This document shows, one piece after another, positions 22,032-34,901 of a stretch of 64,000 bases of DNA. Position 1 is the first letter of the stretch. Each line of letters starts with the position of its first letter. A program made the translations under genes and the position numbers. The stretch is taken from assembly GCF_037975245.1 (NCBI RefSeq), contig NC_092574.1, positions 19,687,713 through 19,751,712 on the forward strand. Reading direction: 5' to 3'. This DNA comes from Apostichopus japonicus. Taxonomy: Eukaryota > Echinodermata > Holothuroidea > Aspidochirotida > Stichopodidae. The notes below the pieces were generated by a model. That model saw only the letters and a list, made by a program, of their open reading frames with translations, was not told the DNA's origin and did no database searches.

Positions 22032-25000
22032 ATATCTCAGTCCATACAGTGGCGCGATGGCTCGGCGCACTGTACGAGCTGATGATCGAGACTCTCTTTT
22101 GCATCCGTGGTTCGAACCCCGGGTGATGACGTCTTTTACCGAGTGCCTACACGGGGAGCTGTAAGTATTAGTTAATCCACCTAATATCTCAGTCCATACA
22201 GTGGCGCGATGGCTCGGCGCACTGTACGAGCTGATGATCGAGACTCTCTTTTGCATCCGTGGTTCGAAGCCCGGTTGATGACGTCTTTTGCCGATCTTTT
22301 ACAGCAAGTGCCTACACGGGGAGCTGTAAGTATTAGTTAATCCACCTAATATCTCAGTCCATACAGTGGCGCGATGGCTCGGCGCACTGTAGGAGCTGAT
22401 GATCGAGACTCTCTTTTGCATCCGTGGTTCGAACCCCGGGTGATGACGTCTTTTGCCGATCTTTTACAGCAAGTGCCTACACGGAGAGCTGTAAGTATTA
22501 GTTAATCCACCTAATATCTCAGTCCATACAGTGGCGCGATGGCTCGGCGTACTGTACGAGCTGATGATCGAGACTCTCTTTTGCATCCGTGGTTCGAACC
22601 CCGGGTGATGACGTCTTTTACCGAGTGCCTACACGGGGAGCTGTAAGTATTAGTTAATCCACCTAATATCTCAGTCCATACAGTGGCGCGATGGCTCGGC
22701 GCACTGTACGAGCTGATGATCGTGAGTCTCTTTTGCATCCGTGGTTCGAACCCCGGGTGATGACGTCTTTTGCCGATCTTTTACAGCAATTGCCTACACG
22801 GGGAGCTGTAAGTATTAGTTAATCCACCTAATATCTCAGTCCGTACAGTGGCGCGATGGCTCGGCGCACTGTACGAGCTGAAGATCGAGACTCTCTTTTG
22901 CATCCGTGGTTCGAACCCCGGGTGATGACGTCTTTTGTCGATCTTTTACAGCAAGTCCCTACACGGGGAGCTGTAAGTATTAGTTAATCCACCTAATATC
23001 TCAGTTCATACAGTGGCGCGATGGCTCGGCGCACTGTACGAGCTGATGATCGAGAGTCTCTTTTGCATCCGTGGTTCGAACCCCGGGTGATGACGTCTTT
23101 TACCGAGTGCCTACACGGGGAGCTGTAAGTATTAGTTAATCCACCTAATATCTCAGTCCATACAGTGGCGCGATGGCTCGGCGCACTGTACGAGCTGATG
23201 ATCGAGACTCTCTTTTGCATCCGTGGTTCGAACCCCGGGTGATGACGTCTTTTGCCGATCTTTTACAGCAAGTGCCTACACGGGGAGCTGTAAGTATTAG
23301 TTAATCCACCTAATATCTCAGTCCATACAGTGGCGCGATGGCTCGGCGCACTGTACGAGCTGATGATCGAGACTCTCTTTTGCATCCGTGGTTCGAAGCC
23401 CGGGTGATGACGTCTTTTGCCGATCTTTTACAGCAAGTGCCTACACGGGGAGCTGTAAGTATTAGTTAATCCACCTAATATCTCAGTCCATACAGTGGCG
23501 CGATGGCTCGGCGTACTGTACGAGCTGATGATCGAGAGTCTCTTTTGCATCCGTGGTTCGAACCCCGGGTGATGACGTCTTTTACCGAGTGCCTACACGG
23601 GGAGCTGTAAGTATTAGTTAATCCACCTAATATCTCAGTCCATACAGTGGCGCGATGGCTCGGCGCACTGTACGAGCTGATGATCGAGAGTCTCTTTTCC
23701 ATCCGTGGTTCGAACCCCGGGTGATGACGTCTTTTGCCGATCTTTTACAGCAATTGCCTACACGGGGAGCTGTAAGTATTAGTTAATCCACCTAATATCT
23801 CAGTCCATACAGTGGCGCGATGGCTCGGCGCACTGTACGAGCTGATGATCGAGACTCTCTTTTGCATCCGTGGTTCGAACCCCGGGTGATGACGTCTTTT
23901 GTCGATCTTTTACAGCAAGTGCCTACACGGGGAGCTGTAAGTATTAGTTAATCCACCTAATATCTCAGTCCATACAGTGGCGCGATGGCTCGGCGCACTG
24001 TACGAGCTGATGATCGAGACTCTCTTTTGCATCCGTGGTTCGAACCTCGGGTGATGACGTCTTTTACCGAGTGCCTACACGGGGAGCTGTAAGTATTAGT
24101 TAATCCACCTAATATCTCAGTCCATACAGTGGCGCGATGGCTCGGCGCACTGTACGAGCTGATGATCGAGACTCTCTTTTGCATCCGTGGTTCGAAGCCC
24201 GGGTGATGACGTCTTTTGCCGATCTTTTACAGCAAGTGCCTACACGGGGAGCTGTAAGTATTAGTTAATCCACCTAATATCTCAGTCCATACAGTGGCGC
24301 GATGGCTCGGCGCACTGTACGAGCTGATGATCGAGACTCTCTTTTGCATCCGTGGTTCGAACCCCGGGTGATGACGTCTTTTACCGAGTGCCTACACGGG
24401 GAGCTGTAAGTATTAGTTAATCCACCTAATATCTCAGTCCATACAGTGGCGCGATGGCTCGGCGCACTGTACGAGCTGATGATCGAGACTCTCTTTTGCA
24501 TCCGTGGTTCGAACCCCGGGTGATGACGTCTTTTACCGAGTGCCTACACGGGGAGCTGCAAGTATTAGTTAATCCACCTAATATGTCAGTCCATACAGTG
24601 GCGCGATGGCTCGGCGCACTGTACGAGCTGATGATCGAGACTCTCTTTTGCATCCGTGGTTCGAAGCCCGGTTGATGACGTCTTTTGCCGATCTTTTACA
24701 GCAAGTGCCTACACGGGGAGCTGTAAGTATTAGTTAATCCACCTAATATCTCAGTCCATACAGTGGCGCGATGGCTCGGCGCACTGTACGAGCTGATGAT
24801 CGAGACTCTCTTTTGCATCCGTGGTTCGAAGCCCGGGTGATGACGTCTTTTGCCGATCTTTTACAGCAATTGCCTACACGGGGAGCTGTAAGTATTAGTT
24901 AATCCACCTAATATCTCAGTCCATACAGTGGCGCGATGGCTCGGCGCACTGTACGAGCTGATGATCGAGACTCTCTTTTGCATCCGTGGTTCGAACCCCG

Positions 25001-26412
25001 GGTGATGACGTCTTTTGCCGATCTTTTACAGCAAGTGCCTACACGGGGAGCTGTAAGTATTAGTTAATCCACATAATATCTCAGTCCATACAGTGGCGCG
25101 ATGGCTCGGCGCACTGTACGAGCTGATGATCGAGACTCTCTTTTGCATCCGTGGTTCGAAGCCCGGGTGATGACGTCTTTTGCCGATCTTTTACGGCAAG
25201 TGCCTACACGGGGAGCTGTAAGTATTAGTTAATCCACCTAATATCTCAGTCCATACAGTGGCGCGATGGCTCGGCGCACTGTACGAGCTGATGATCGAGA
25301 CTCTCTTTTGCTTCCGTGGTTCGAAGCCCGGTTGATGACGTCTTTTGCCGATCTTTTACAGCAATTGACTACACGGGGAGCTGTAAGTATTAGTTAATCC
25401 ACCTAATATCTCAGTCCATACAGTGGCGCGATGGCTCGGCGCACTGTACGAGCTGATGATCGAGACTCTCTTTTGCATCCGTGGTTCGAACCCCGGGTGA
25501 TGACGTCTTTTGCCGATCTTTTACAGCAAGTGCCTACACGGGGAGCTGTAAGTATTAGTTAATCCACCTAATATCTCAGTCCATACAGTGGCGCGATGGC
25601 TCGGCGCACTGTACGAGCTGATGATCGAGACTCTCTTTTGCATCCGTGGTTCGAAGCCCGGTTGATGACGTCTTTTGCCGATCTTTTACGGCAAGTGCCT
25701 ACACGGGGAGCTGTAACTATTAGTTAATCCACCTAATATCTCAGTCCATACAGTGGCGCGATGGCTCGGCGCACAGTACGAGCTGATGATCGAGACTCTC
25801 TTTAGCATCCGTGGTTCGAACCCCGGGTGATGAGGTCTTTTGCCGATCTTTTACAGCAAGTGCCTACATGGGGAGCTGTAAGTATTAGTTAATCCACCTA
25901 ATATCTCAGTCCATACAGTGGCGCGATGGCTCGGCGCACTGTACGAGCTGATGATCGAGACTCTCTTTTGCATCCGTGGTTCGAACCCCGGGTGATGACG
26001 TCTTTTGCCGATCTTTTACAGCAAGTGCCTACACGGGGAGCTGTAAGTATTAGTTAATCCACCTAATATCTCAGTCCATACAGTGGCGCGATGGCTCGGC
26101 GCACTGTACGAGCTGATGATCGAGACTCTCTTTTGCATCCGTGGTTCGAACCCCGGGTGATGACGTCTTTTACAGCAAGTGCCTACACGGAGAGCTGTAA
26201 GTAGTAGTTAATCCACCTAATATCTCAGTCCATACAGTGGCTCGGCGCACTGTACGAGCTGATGATCGAGACTCTCTTTTGCATCCGTGGTTCGAACCCC
26301 GGGTGATGACGTCTTTTGCCGATCTTTTACAGCAAGTGCCTACACGGGGAGCTGTAAGTATTAGTTAATCCACCTAATATCTCAGTCCATACAGTGGCGC
26401 GATGGCTCGGCG
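22032..26412 (+). repeat. 4.4-kb block, copy 1 (pair offset 6935 bp)
   Basis: This block repeats at 28967-33347. It carries the same series of 152-bp junctions (22138, 22620, 23102, 23584, 24066, 24383, 24535), CACGGAGAGC, GATCGTGAGTC, CTGAAGATCG, TTTTCCATCC, CACATAATATC, ACGGCAAG, the 146-bp unit at 26240 and more. By eye I count at least seven single-base differences, so identity exceeds 99%. Edges are set by a base difference at 22031 and at 26413. Confidence 0.9.
26100..26245 (+). repeat. 146-bp monomer with 8-bp deletion in hairpin and A box
   Basis: CAGTGG joins CTCGGCGCAC at 26240/26241, losing 8 bp (CGCGATGG or an equivalent register) from a 154-bp-type unit. Direct repeats of TGG flank the lost segment. 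The same lesion recurs at 33175/33176, exactly 6935 bp downstream, and is one of the markers that define that block duplication. Confidence 0.85.
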
Positions 26413-28966
26413 TACTGTGCGAGCTGATGATCGAGACTCTCTTTTGCATCCGTGGTTCGAACCCCGGGTGATGACGTCTTTTACCGAGTGCCTACACGGG
26501 GAGCTGTAAGTATTAGTTAATCCACGTAATATCTCAGTCCATACAGTGGCGCGATGGCTCGGCGCACTGTACGAGCTGATGATCGAGAGTCTCTTTTGCA
26601 TCCGTGGTTCGAACCCCGGGTGATGACGTCTTTTGCCGATCTTTTACAGCAATTGCCTACACGGGGAGCTGTAAGTATTAGTTAATCCACCTAATATCTC
26701 AGTCCATACAGTGGCGCGATGGCTCGGCGCACTGTACGAGCTGATGATCGAGACTCTCTTTTGCATCAGTGGTTCGAACCCCGGGTGATGACGTCTTTTG
26801 TCGATCTTTTACAGCAAGTGCCTACACGAGGAGCTGTAAGTATTAATTAATCCACCTAATATCTCAGTCCATACAGTGGCGCGATGGCTCGGCGCACTGT
26901 ACGAGCTGATGATCGAGACTCTCTTTTGCATCCGTGGTTCGAACCCCGGGTGATGACCTCTTTTGCCGAGTGCCTACACGGGGAGCTGTAAGTATTAGTT
27001 AATCCACCTAATATCTCAGTCCATACAGTGGCGCGATGGCTCGGCGCACTGTACGAGCTGATGATCGAGACTCTCTTTTGCATCCGTGGTTCGAACCCCG
27101 GGTGATGACGTCTTTTGCCGATCTTTTACAGCAATTGCCTACACGGGGAGCTGTAAGTATTAGTTAATCCACCTAATATCTCAGTCCATACAGTGCCGCG
27201 ATGGCTCGGCGCACTGTACGAGCTGATGATCGAGACTCTCTTTTGCATCCGTGGTTCGAACCCCGGGTGATGACGTCTTTTGCCGATCTTTTACAGCAAT
27301 TGACTACACGAGGAGCTGTAAGTATTAGTTAATCCACCTAATATCTCAGTCCATACAGTGGCGCGATGGCTCGGCGCACTGTACGAGCTGATGATCGAGA
27401 CTCTCTTTTGCATCCGTGGTTCGAACCCCGGGTGATGACGTCTTTTGCCGAGTGCCTACACGGGGAGATGTAAGTATTAGTTAATCCACCTAATATCTCA
27501 GTCCATACAGTGGCGCAATGGCTCGGCGCACTGTACGAGCTGATGATCGAGACTCTCTTTTGCATCCGTGGTTCGAACTCCGGGTGATGACGTCTTTTGC
27601 CGATCTTTTACAGCAAGTGCCTACACGGGGAGCTGTAAGTATTAGTTAATCCACCTAATATCTCAGTCCATACAGTGGCGCGATGGCTCGGCGCACTGTA
27701 CGAGCTGATGATCGAGACTCTCTTTTGCATCCGTGGTTCGAAGCCCGGTTGATGACGTCTTTTGCCGATCTTTTACAGCAATTGCCTACACGGGGAGCTG
27801 TAACTATTAGTTAATCCACCTAATATCTCAGTCCATACAGTGGCGCGATGGCTCGGCGCACTGTACGAGCTGATGATCGAGACTCTCTTTAGCATCCGTG
27901 GTTCGAACCCCGGGTGATGAGGTCTTTTGCCGATCTTTTACAGCAAGTGCCTACATGGGGAGCTGTAAGTATTAGTTAATCCACCTAATATCTCAGTCCA
28001 TACAGTGGCGCGATGGCTCGGCGCACTGTACGAGCTGATGATCGAGACTCTCTTTTGCATCCGTGGTTCGAACCCCGGGTGATGACGTCTTTTGCCGATC
28101 TTTTACAGCAAGTGCCTACACGGGGAGCTGTAAGTATTAGTTAATCCACCTAATATCTCAGTCCATACAGTGGCGCGATGGCTCGGCGCACTGTACGAGC
28201 TGATGATCGAGACTCTCTTTTGCATCCGTGGTTCGAACCCCGGGTGATGACGTCTTTTGCCGATCTTTTACAGCAAGTGCCTACACGGGGAGCTGTAAGT
28301 ATTAGTTAATCCACCTAATATCTCAGTCCATACAGTGGCGCGATGGCTCGGCGCACTGTACGAGCTGATGATCGAGACTCTCTTTTGCATCCGTGGTTCG
28401 AACCCCGGGTGATGACGTCTTTTACAGCAAGTGCCTACACGGGGAGCTGTAAGTATTAGTTAATCCACCTAATATCTCAGTCCATACAGTGGCGCGATGG
28501 CTCGGCGCACTGTACGAGCCGATGATCGAGACTCTCTTTAGCATCCGTGGTTCGAACCCCGGGTGATGACGACTTTTGCCGATCTTTTACAGCAAGTGCC
28601 TACATGGGGAGCTGTAAGTATTAGTTAATCCACCTAATATCTCAGTCCATACAGTGGCGCGATGGCTCGGCGCACTGTACGAGCTGATGATCGAGACTCT
28701 CTTTTGCATCCGTGGTTCGAACCCCGGGTGATGACGTCTTTTGCCGATCTTTTACAGCAAGTGCCTACACGGGGAGCTGTAAGTATTAGTTAATCCACCT
28801 AATATCTCAGTCCATACAGTGGCGCGATGGCTCGGCGCACTGTACGAGCTGATGATCGAGACTCTCTTTTGCATCCGTGGTTCGAACCCCGGGTGATGAC
28901 GTCTTTTGCCGATCTTTTACAGCAAGTGCCTACACGGGGAGCTGTAAGTATTAGTTAATCCACCTA

Positions 28967-31900
28967 ATATCTCAGTCCATACAGTGGCGCGATGGCTCGG
29001 CGCACTGTACGAGCTGATGATCGAGACTCTCTTTTGCATCCGTGGTTCGAACCCCGGGTGATGACGTCTTTTACCGAGTGCCTACACGGGGAGCTGTAAG
29101 TATTAGTTAATCCACCTAATATCTCAGTCCATACAGTGGCGCGATGGCTCGGCGCACTGTACGAGCTGATGATCGAGACTCTCTTTTGCATCCGTGGTTC
29201 GAAGCCCGGTTGATGACGTCTTTTGCCGATCTTTTACAGCAAGTGCCTACACGGGGAGCTGTAAGTATTAGTTAATCCACCTAATATCTCAGTCCATACA
29301 GTGGCGCGATGGCTCGGCGCACTGTAGGAGCTGATGATCGAGACTCTCTTTTGCATCCGTGGTTCGAACCCCGGGTGATGACGTCTTTTGCCGATCTTTT
29401 ACAGCAAGTGCCTACACGGAGAGCTGTAAGTATTAGTTAATCCACCTAATATCTCAGTCCATACAGTGGCGCGATGGCTCGGCGTACTGTACGAGCTGAT
29501 GATCGAGACTCTCTTTTGCATCCGTGGTTCGAACCCCGGGTGATGACGTCTTTTACCGAGTGCCTACACGGGGAGCTGTAAGTATTAGTTAATCCACCTA
29601 ATATCTCAGTCCATACAGTGGCGCGATGGCTCGGCGCACTGTACGAGCTGATGATCGTGAGTCTCTTTTGCATCCGTGGTTCGAACCCCGGGTGATGACG
29701 TCTTTTGCCGATCTTTTACAGCAATTGCCTACACGGGGAGCTGTAAGTATTAGTTAATCCACCTAATATCTCAGTCCGTACAGTGGCGCGATGGCTCGGC
29801 GCACTGTACGAGCTGAAGATCGAGACTCTCTTTTGCATCCGTGGTTCGAACCCCGGGTGATGACGTCTTTTGTCGATCTTTTACAGCAAGTCCCTACACG
29901 GGGAGCTGTAAGTATTAGGTAATCCACCTAATATCTCAGTTCATACAGTGGCGCGATGGCTCGGCGCACTGTACGAGCTGATGATCGAGAGTCTCTTTTG
30001 CATCCGTGGTTCGAACCCCGGGTGATGACGTCTTTTACCGAGTGCCTACACGGGGAGCTGTAAGTATTAGTTAATCCACCTAATATCTCAGTCCATACAG
30101 TGGCGCGATGGCTCGGCGCACTGTACGAGCTGATGATCGAGACTCTCTTTTGCATCCGTGGTTCGAACCCCGGGTGATGACGTCTTTTGCCGATCTTTTA
30201 CAGCAAGTGCCTACACGGGGAGCTGTAAGTATTAGTTAATCCACCTAATATCTCAGTCCATACAGTGGCGCGATGGCTCGGCGCACTGTACGAGCTGATG
30301 ATCGAGACTCTCTTTTGCATCCGTGGTTCGAAGCCCGGGTGATGACGTCTTTTGCCGATCTTTTACAGCAAGTGCCTACACGGGGAGCTGTAAGTATTAG
30401 TTAATCCACCTAATATCTCAGTCCATACAGTGGCGCGATGGCTCGGCGTACTGTACGAGCTGATGATCGAGAGTCTCTTTTGCATCCGTGGTTCGAACCC
30501 CGGGTGATGACGTCTTTTACCGAGTGCCTACACGGGGAGCTGTAAGTATTAGTTAATCCACCTAATATCTCAGTCCATACAGTGGCGCGATGGCTCGGCG
30601 CACTGTACGAGCTGATGATCGAGAGTCTCTTTTCCATCCGTGGTTCGAACCCCGGGTGATGACGTCTTTTGCCGATCTTTTACAGCAATTGCCTACACGG
30701 GGAGCTGTAAGTATTAGTTAATCCACCTAATATCTCAGTCCATACAGTGGCGCGATGGCTCGGCGCACTGTACGAGCTGATGATCGAGACTCTCTTTTGC
30801 ATCCGTGGTTCGAACCCCGGGTGATGACGTCTTTTGTCGATCTTTTACAGCAAGTGCCTACACGGGGAGCTGTAAGTATTAGTTAATCCACCTAATATCT
30901 CAGTCCATACAGTGGCGCGATGGCTCGGCGCACTGTACGAGCTGATGATCGAGACTCTCTTTTGCATCCGTGGTTCGAACCTCGGGTGATGACGTCTTTT
31001 ACCGAGTGCCTACACGGGGAGCTGTAAGTATTAGTTAATCCACCTAATATCTCAGTCCATACAGTGGCGCGATGGCTCGGCGCACTGTACGAGCTGATGA
31101 TCGAGACTCTCTTTTGCATCCGTGGTTCGAAGCCCGGGTGATGACGTCTTTTGCCGATCTTTTACAGCAAGTGCCTACACGGGGAGCTGTAAGTATTAGT
31201 TAATCCACCTAATATCTCAGTCCATACAGTGGCGCGATGGCTCGGCGCACTGTACGAGCTGATGATCGAGACTCTCTTTTGCATCCGTGGTTCGAACCCC
31301 GGGTGATGACGTCTTTTACCGAGTGCCTACACGGGGAGCTGTAAGTATTAGTTAATCCACCTAATATCTCAGTCCATACAGTGGCGCGATGGCTCGGCGC
31401 ACTGTACGAGCTGATGATCGAGACTCTCTTTTGCATCCGTGGTTCGAACCCCGGGTGATGACGTCTTTTACCGAGTGCCTACACGGGGAGCTGCAAGTAT
31501 TAGTTAATCCACCTAATATCTCAGTCCATACAGTGGCGCGATGGCTCGGCGCACTGTACGAGCTGATGATCGAGACTCTCTTTTGCATCCGTGGTTCGAA
31601 GCCCGGTTGATGACGTCTTTTGCCGATCTTTTACAGCAAGTGCCTACACGGGGAGCTGTAAGTATTAGTTAATCCACCTAATATCTCAGTCCATACAGTG
31701 GCGCGATGGCTCGGCGCACTGTACGAGCTGATGATCGAGACTCTCTTTTGCATCCGTGGTTCGAAGCCCGGGTGATGACGTCTTTTGCCGATCTTTTACA
31801 GCAATTGCCTACACGGGGAGCTGTAAGTATTAGTTAATCCACCTAATATCTCAGTCCATACAGTGGCGCGATGGCTCGGCGCACTGTACGAGCTGATGAT

Positions 31901-33347
31901 CGAGACTCTCTTTTGCATCCGTGGTTCGAACCCCGGGTGATGACGTCTTTTGCCGATCTTTTACAGCAAGTGCCTACACGGGGAGCTGTAAGTATTAGTT
32001 AATCCACATAATATCTCAGTCCATACAGTGGCGCGATGGCTCGGCGCACTGTACGAGCTGATGATCGAGACTCTCTTTTGCATCCGTGGTTCGAAGCCCG
32101 GGTGATGACGTCTTTTGCCGATCTTTTACGGCAAGTGCCTACACGGGGAGCTGTAAGTATTAGTTAATCCACCTAATATCTCAGTCCATACAGTGGCGCG
32201 ATGGCTCGGCGCACTGTACGAGCTGATGATCGAGACTCTCTTTTGCTTCCGTGGTTCGAACCCCGGGTGATGACGTCTTTTACCGATCTTTTACAGCAAT
32301 TGACTACACGGGGAGCTGTAAGTATTAGTTAATCCACCTAATATCTCAGTCCATACAGTGGCGCGATGGCTCGGCGCACTGTACGAGCTGATGATCGAGA
32401 CTCTCTTTTGCATCCGTGGTTCGAAGCCCGGGTGATGACGTCTTTTGCCGATCTTTTACAGCAAGTGCCTACACGGGGAGCTGTAAGTATTAGTTAATCC
32501 ACCTAATATCTCAGTCCATACAGTGGCGCGATGGCTCGGCGCACTGTACGAGCTGATGATCGAGACTCTCTTTTGCATCCGTGGTTCGAAGCCCGGTTGA
32601 TGACGTCTTTTGCCGATCTTTTACGGCAAGTGCCTACACGGGGAGCTGTAACTATTAGTTAATCCACCTAATATCTCAGTCCATACAGTGGCGCGATGGC
32701 TCGGCGCACAGTACGAGCTGATGATCGAGACTCTCTTTAGCATCCGTGGTTCGAACCCCGGGTGATGAGGTCTTTTGCCGATCTTTTACAGCAAGTGCCT
32801 ACATGGGGAGCTGTAAGTATTAGTTAATCCACCTAATATCTCAGTCCATACAGTGGCGCGATGGCTCGGCGCACTGTACGAGCTGATGATCGAGACTCTC
32901 TTTTGCATCCGTGGTTCGAACCCCGGGTGATGACGTCTTTTGCCGATCTTTTACAGCAAGTGCCTACACGGGGAGCTGTAAGTATTAGTTAATCCACCTA
33001 ATATCTCAGTCCATACAGTGGCGCGATGGCTCGGCGCACTGTACGAGCTGATGATCGAGACTCTCTTTTGCATCCGTGGTTCGAACCCCGGGTGATGACG
33101 TCTTTTACAGCAAGTGCCTACACGGAGAGCTGTAAGTATTAGTTAATCCACCTAATATCTCAGTCCATACAGTGGCTCGGCGCACTGTACGAGCTGATGA
33201 TCGAGACTCTCTTTTGCATCCGTGGTTCGAACCCCGGGTGATGACGTCTTTTGCCGATCTTTTACAGCAAGTGCCTACACGGGGAGCTGTAAGTATTAGT
33301 TAATCCACCTAATATCTCAGTCCATACAGTGGCGCGATGGCTCGGCG
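28967..33347 (+). repeat. 4.4-kb block, copy 2 (pair offset 6935 bp)
   Basis: This is the second copy of the block at 22032-26412. Differences seen include TTAGGTAATCC at about 29916 (TTAGTTAATCC in copy 1), AATATCTCAG at about 31520 (AATATGTCAG), CGAACCCCGGG with TTTTACCGATC near 32256-32285 (CGAAGCCCGGT, TTTTGCCGATC), and GTATTAG at about 33134 (GTAGTAG). The 2.5 kb between the copies (26.4-28.97 kb) holds related monomers, including CTTTAGCATC units at about 27889 and 28538, so the offset copy is not simply adjacent. Confidence 0.9.
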
Positions 33348-34641
33348 CACTGTACGAGCTGATGATCGAGACTCTCTTTTGCATCCGTGGTTCGAACCCC
33401 GGGTGATGACGTCTTTTACCGAGTGCCTACACGGGGAGCTGTAAGTATTAGTTAATCCACCTAATATCTCAGTCCATACAGTGGCGCGATGGCTCGGCGC
33501 ACTGTACGAGCTGATGATCGAGACTCTCTTTTGCATCCGTGGTTCGAACCCCGGGTGATGACGTCTTTTGCCGATCTTTTACAGCAAGTGCCTACACGGG
33601 GAGCTGTAAGTATTAGTTAATCCACCTAATATCTCAGTCCATACAGTGGCGCGATGGCTCGGCGCACTGTACGAGCTGATGATCGAGACTCTCTTTTGCA
33701 TCCGTGGTTCGAACCCCGGGTGATGACGTCTTTTACAGCAAGTGCCTACACGGGGAGCTGTAAGTATTAGTTAATCCACCTAATATCTCAGTCCATACAG
33801 TGGCGCGTTGGCTCGGCGCACTGTACGAGCTGATGATCGAGACTCTCTTTTGCATCCGTGGTTCGAAGCCCGGTTGATGACGTCTTTTGCCGATCTTTTA
33901 CAGCAAGTGCCTACACGGGGAGCTGTAAGTATTAGTTAATCCACCTAATATCTCAGTCCATACAGTGGCGCGATGGCTCGGCGCACTGTACGAGCTGATG
34001 ATCGAGACTCTCTTTAGCATCCGTGGTTCGAACCCCGGGTGATGACGTCTTTTGCCGATCTTTTACAGCAAGTGCCTACATGGGGAGCTGTAAGTATTAG
34101 TTAATCCACCTAATATCTCAGTCCATACAGTGGCGCGATGGCTCGGCGCACTGTACGAGCTGATGATCGAGACTCTCTTTTGCATCCGTGGTTCGAACCC
34201 CGGGTGATGACGTCTTTTGCCGATCTTTTACAGCAAGTGCCTACACGGGGAGCTGTAAGTATTAGTTAATCCACCTAATATCTCAGTCCATACAGTGGCG
34301 CGATGGCTCGGCGCACTGTACGAGCTGATGATCGAGACTCTCTTTTGCATCGGTGTTTCGAACCCCGGGTGATGACGTCTTTTGCCGATCTTTTACAGCA
34401 AGTGCCTACACGGGGAGCTGTAAGTGTTAGTTAATCCACCTAATATCTCAGTCCATACAGTGGCGCGATGGCTCGGCGCACTCTACGAGCTGATGATCGA
34501 GACTCTCTTTTGCATCCGTGGTTCGAACCCCGGGTGATGACGTCTTTTGCCGATCTTTTACAGCAATTGACTACACGGGGAGCTGTAAGTATTAGTTAAT
34601 CCACCTAATATCTCAGTCCATACAGTGGCGCGATGGCTCGG

Positions 34642-34901
34642 CGTACTGTACGAGCTGATGATCGAGACTCTCTTTTGCATCCGTGGTTCGAAGCCCGGTT
34701 GATGACGTCTTTTGCCGACCTTTTACAGCAAGTGACTACACGTGGAGCTGTAAGTATTAGTTAATCCACCTAATATCTCAGTCCATACCCCGGGTGATGA
34801 CGTCTTTTGCCGATCTTTTACAGCAATTGACTACACGGGGAGATGTAAGTATTAGTTAATCCACCTAATATCTCAGTCCATACAGTGGCGCGATGGCTCG
34901 G
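34642..34901 (+). repeat. Fused unit with 70-bp deletion of the tRNA-like core (6 copies)
   Basis: At 34788/34789 the sequence CCATAC joins directly to CCCGGGTGATG. The missing 70 bp run from the hairpin through the A box to within the B box, so the remnant unit is 95 bp and this span equals 165+95. Identical junctions lie at 39304/39305, 48404/48405, 49808/49809, 51694/51695 and 53252/53253. Two of these (48404 and 51694) read CCCGGTTGATG. A dinucleotide AC is shared at both breakpoints, so the exact edge is ambiguous by 2 bp. All six sit in the same neighbourhood of variant monomers, so they are copies of one deletion spread by block duplication. Confidence 0.92.
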
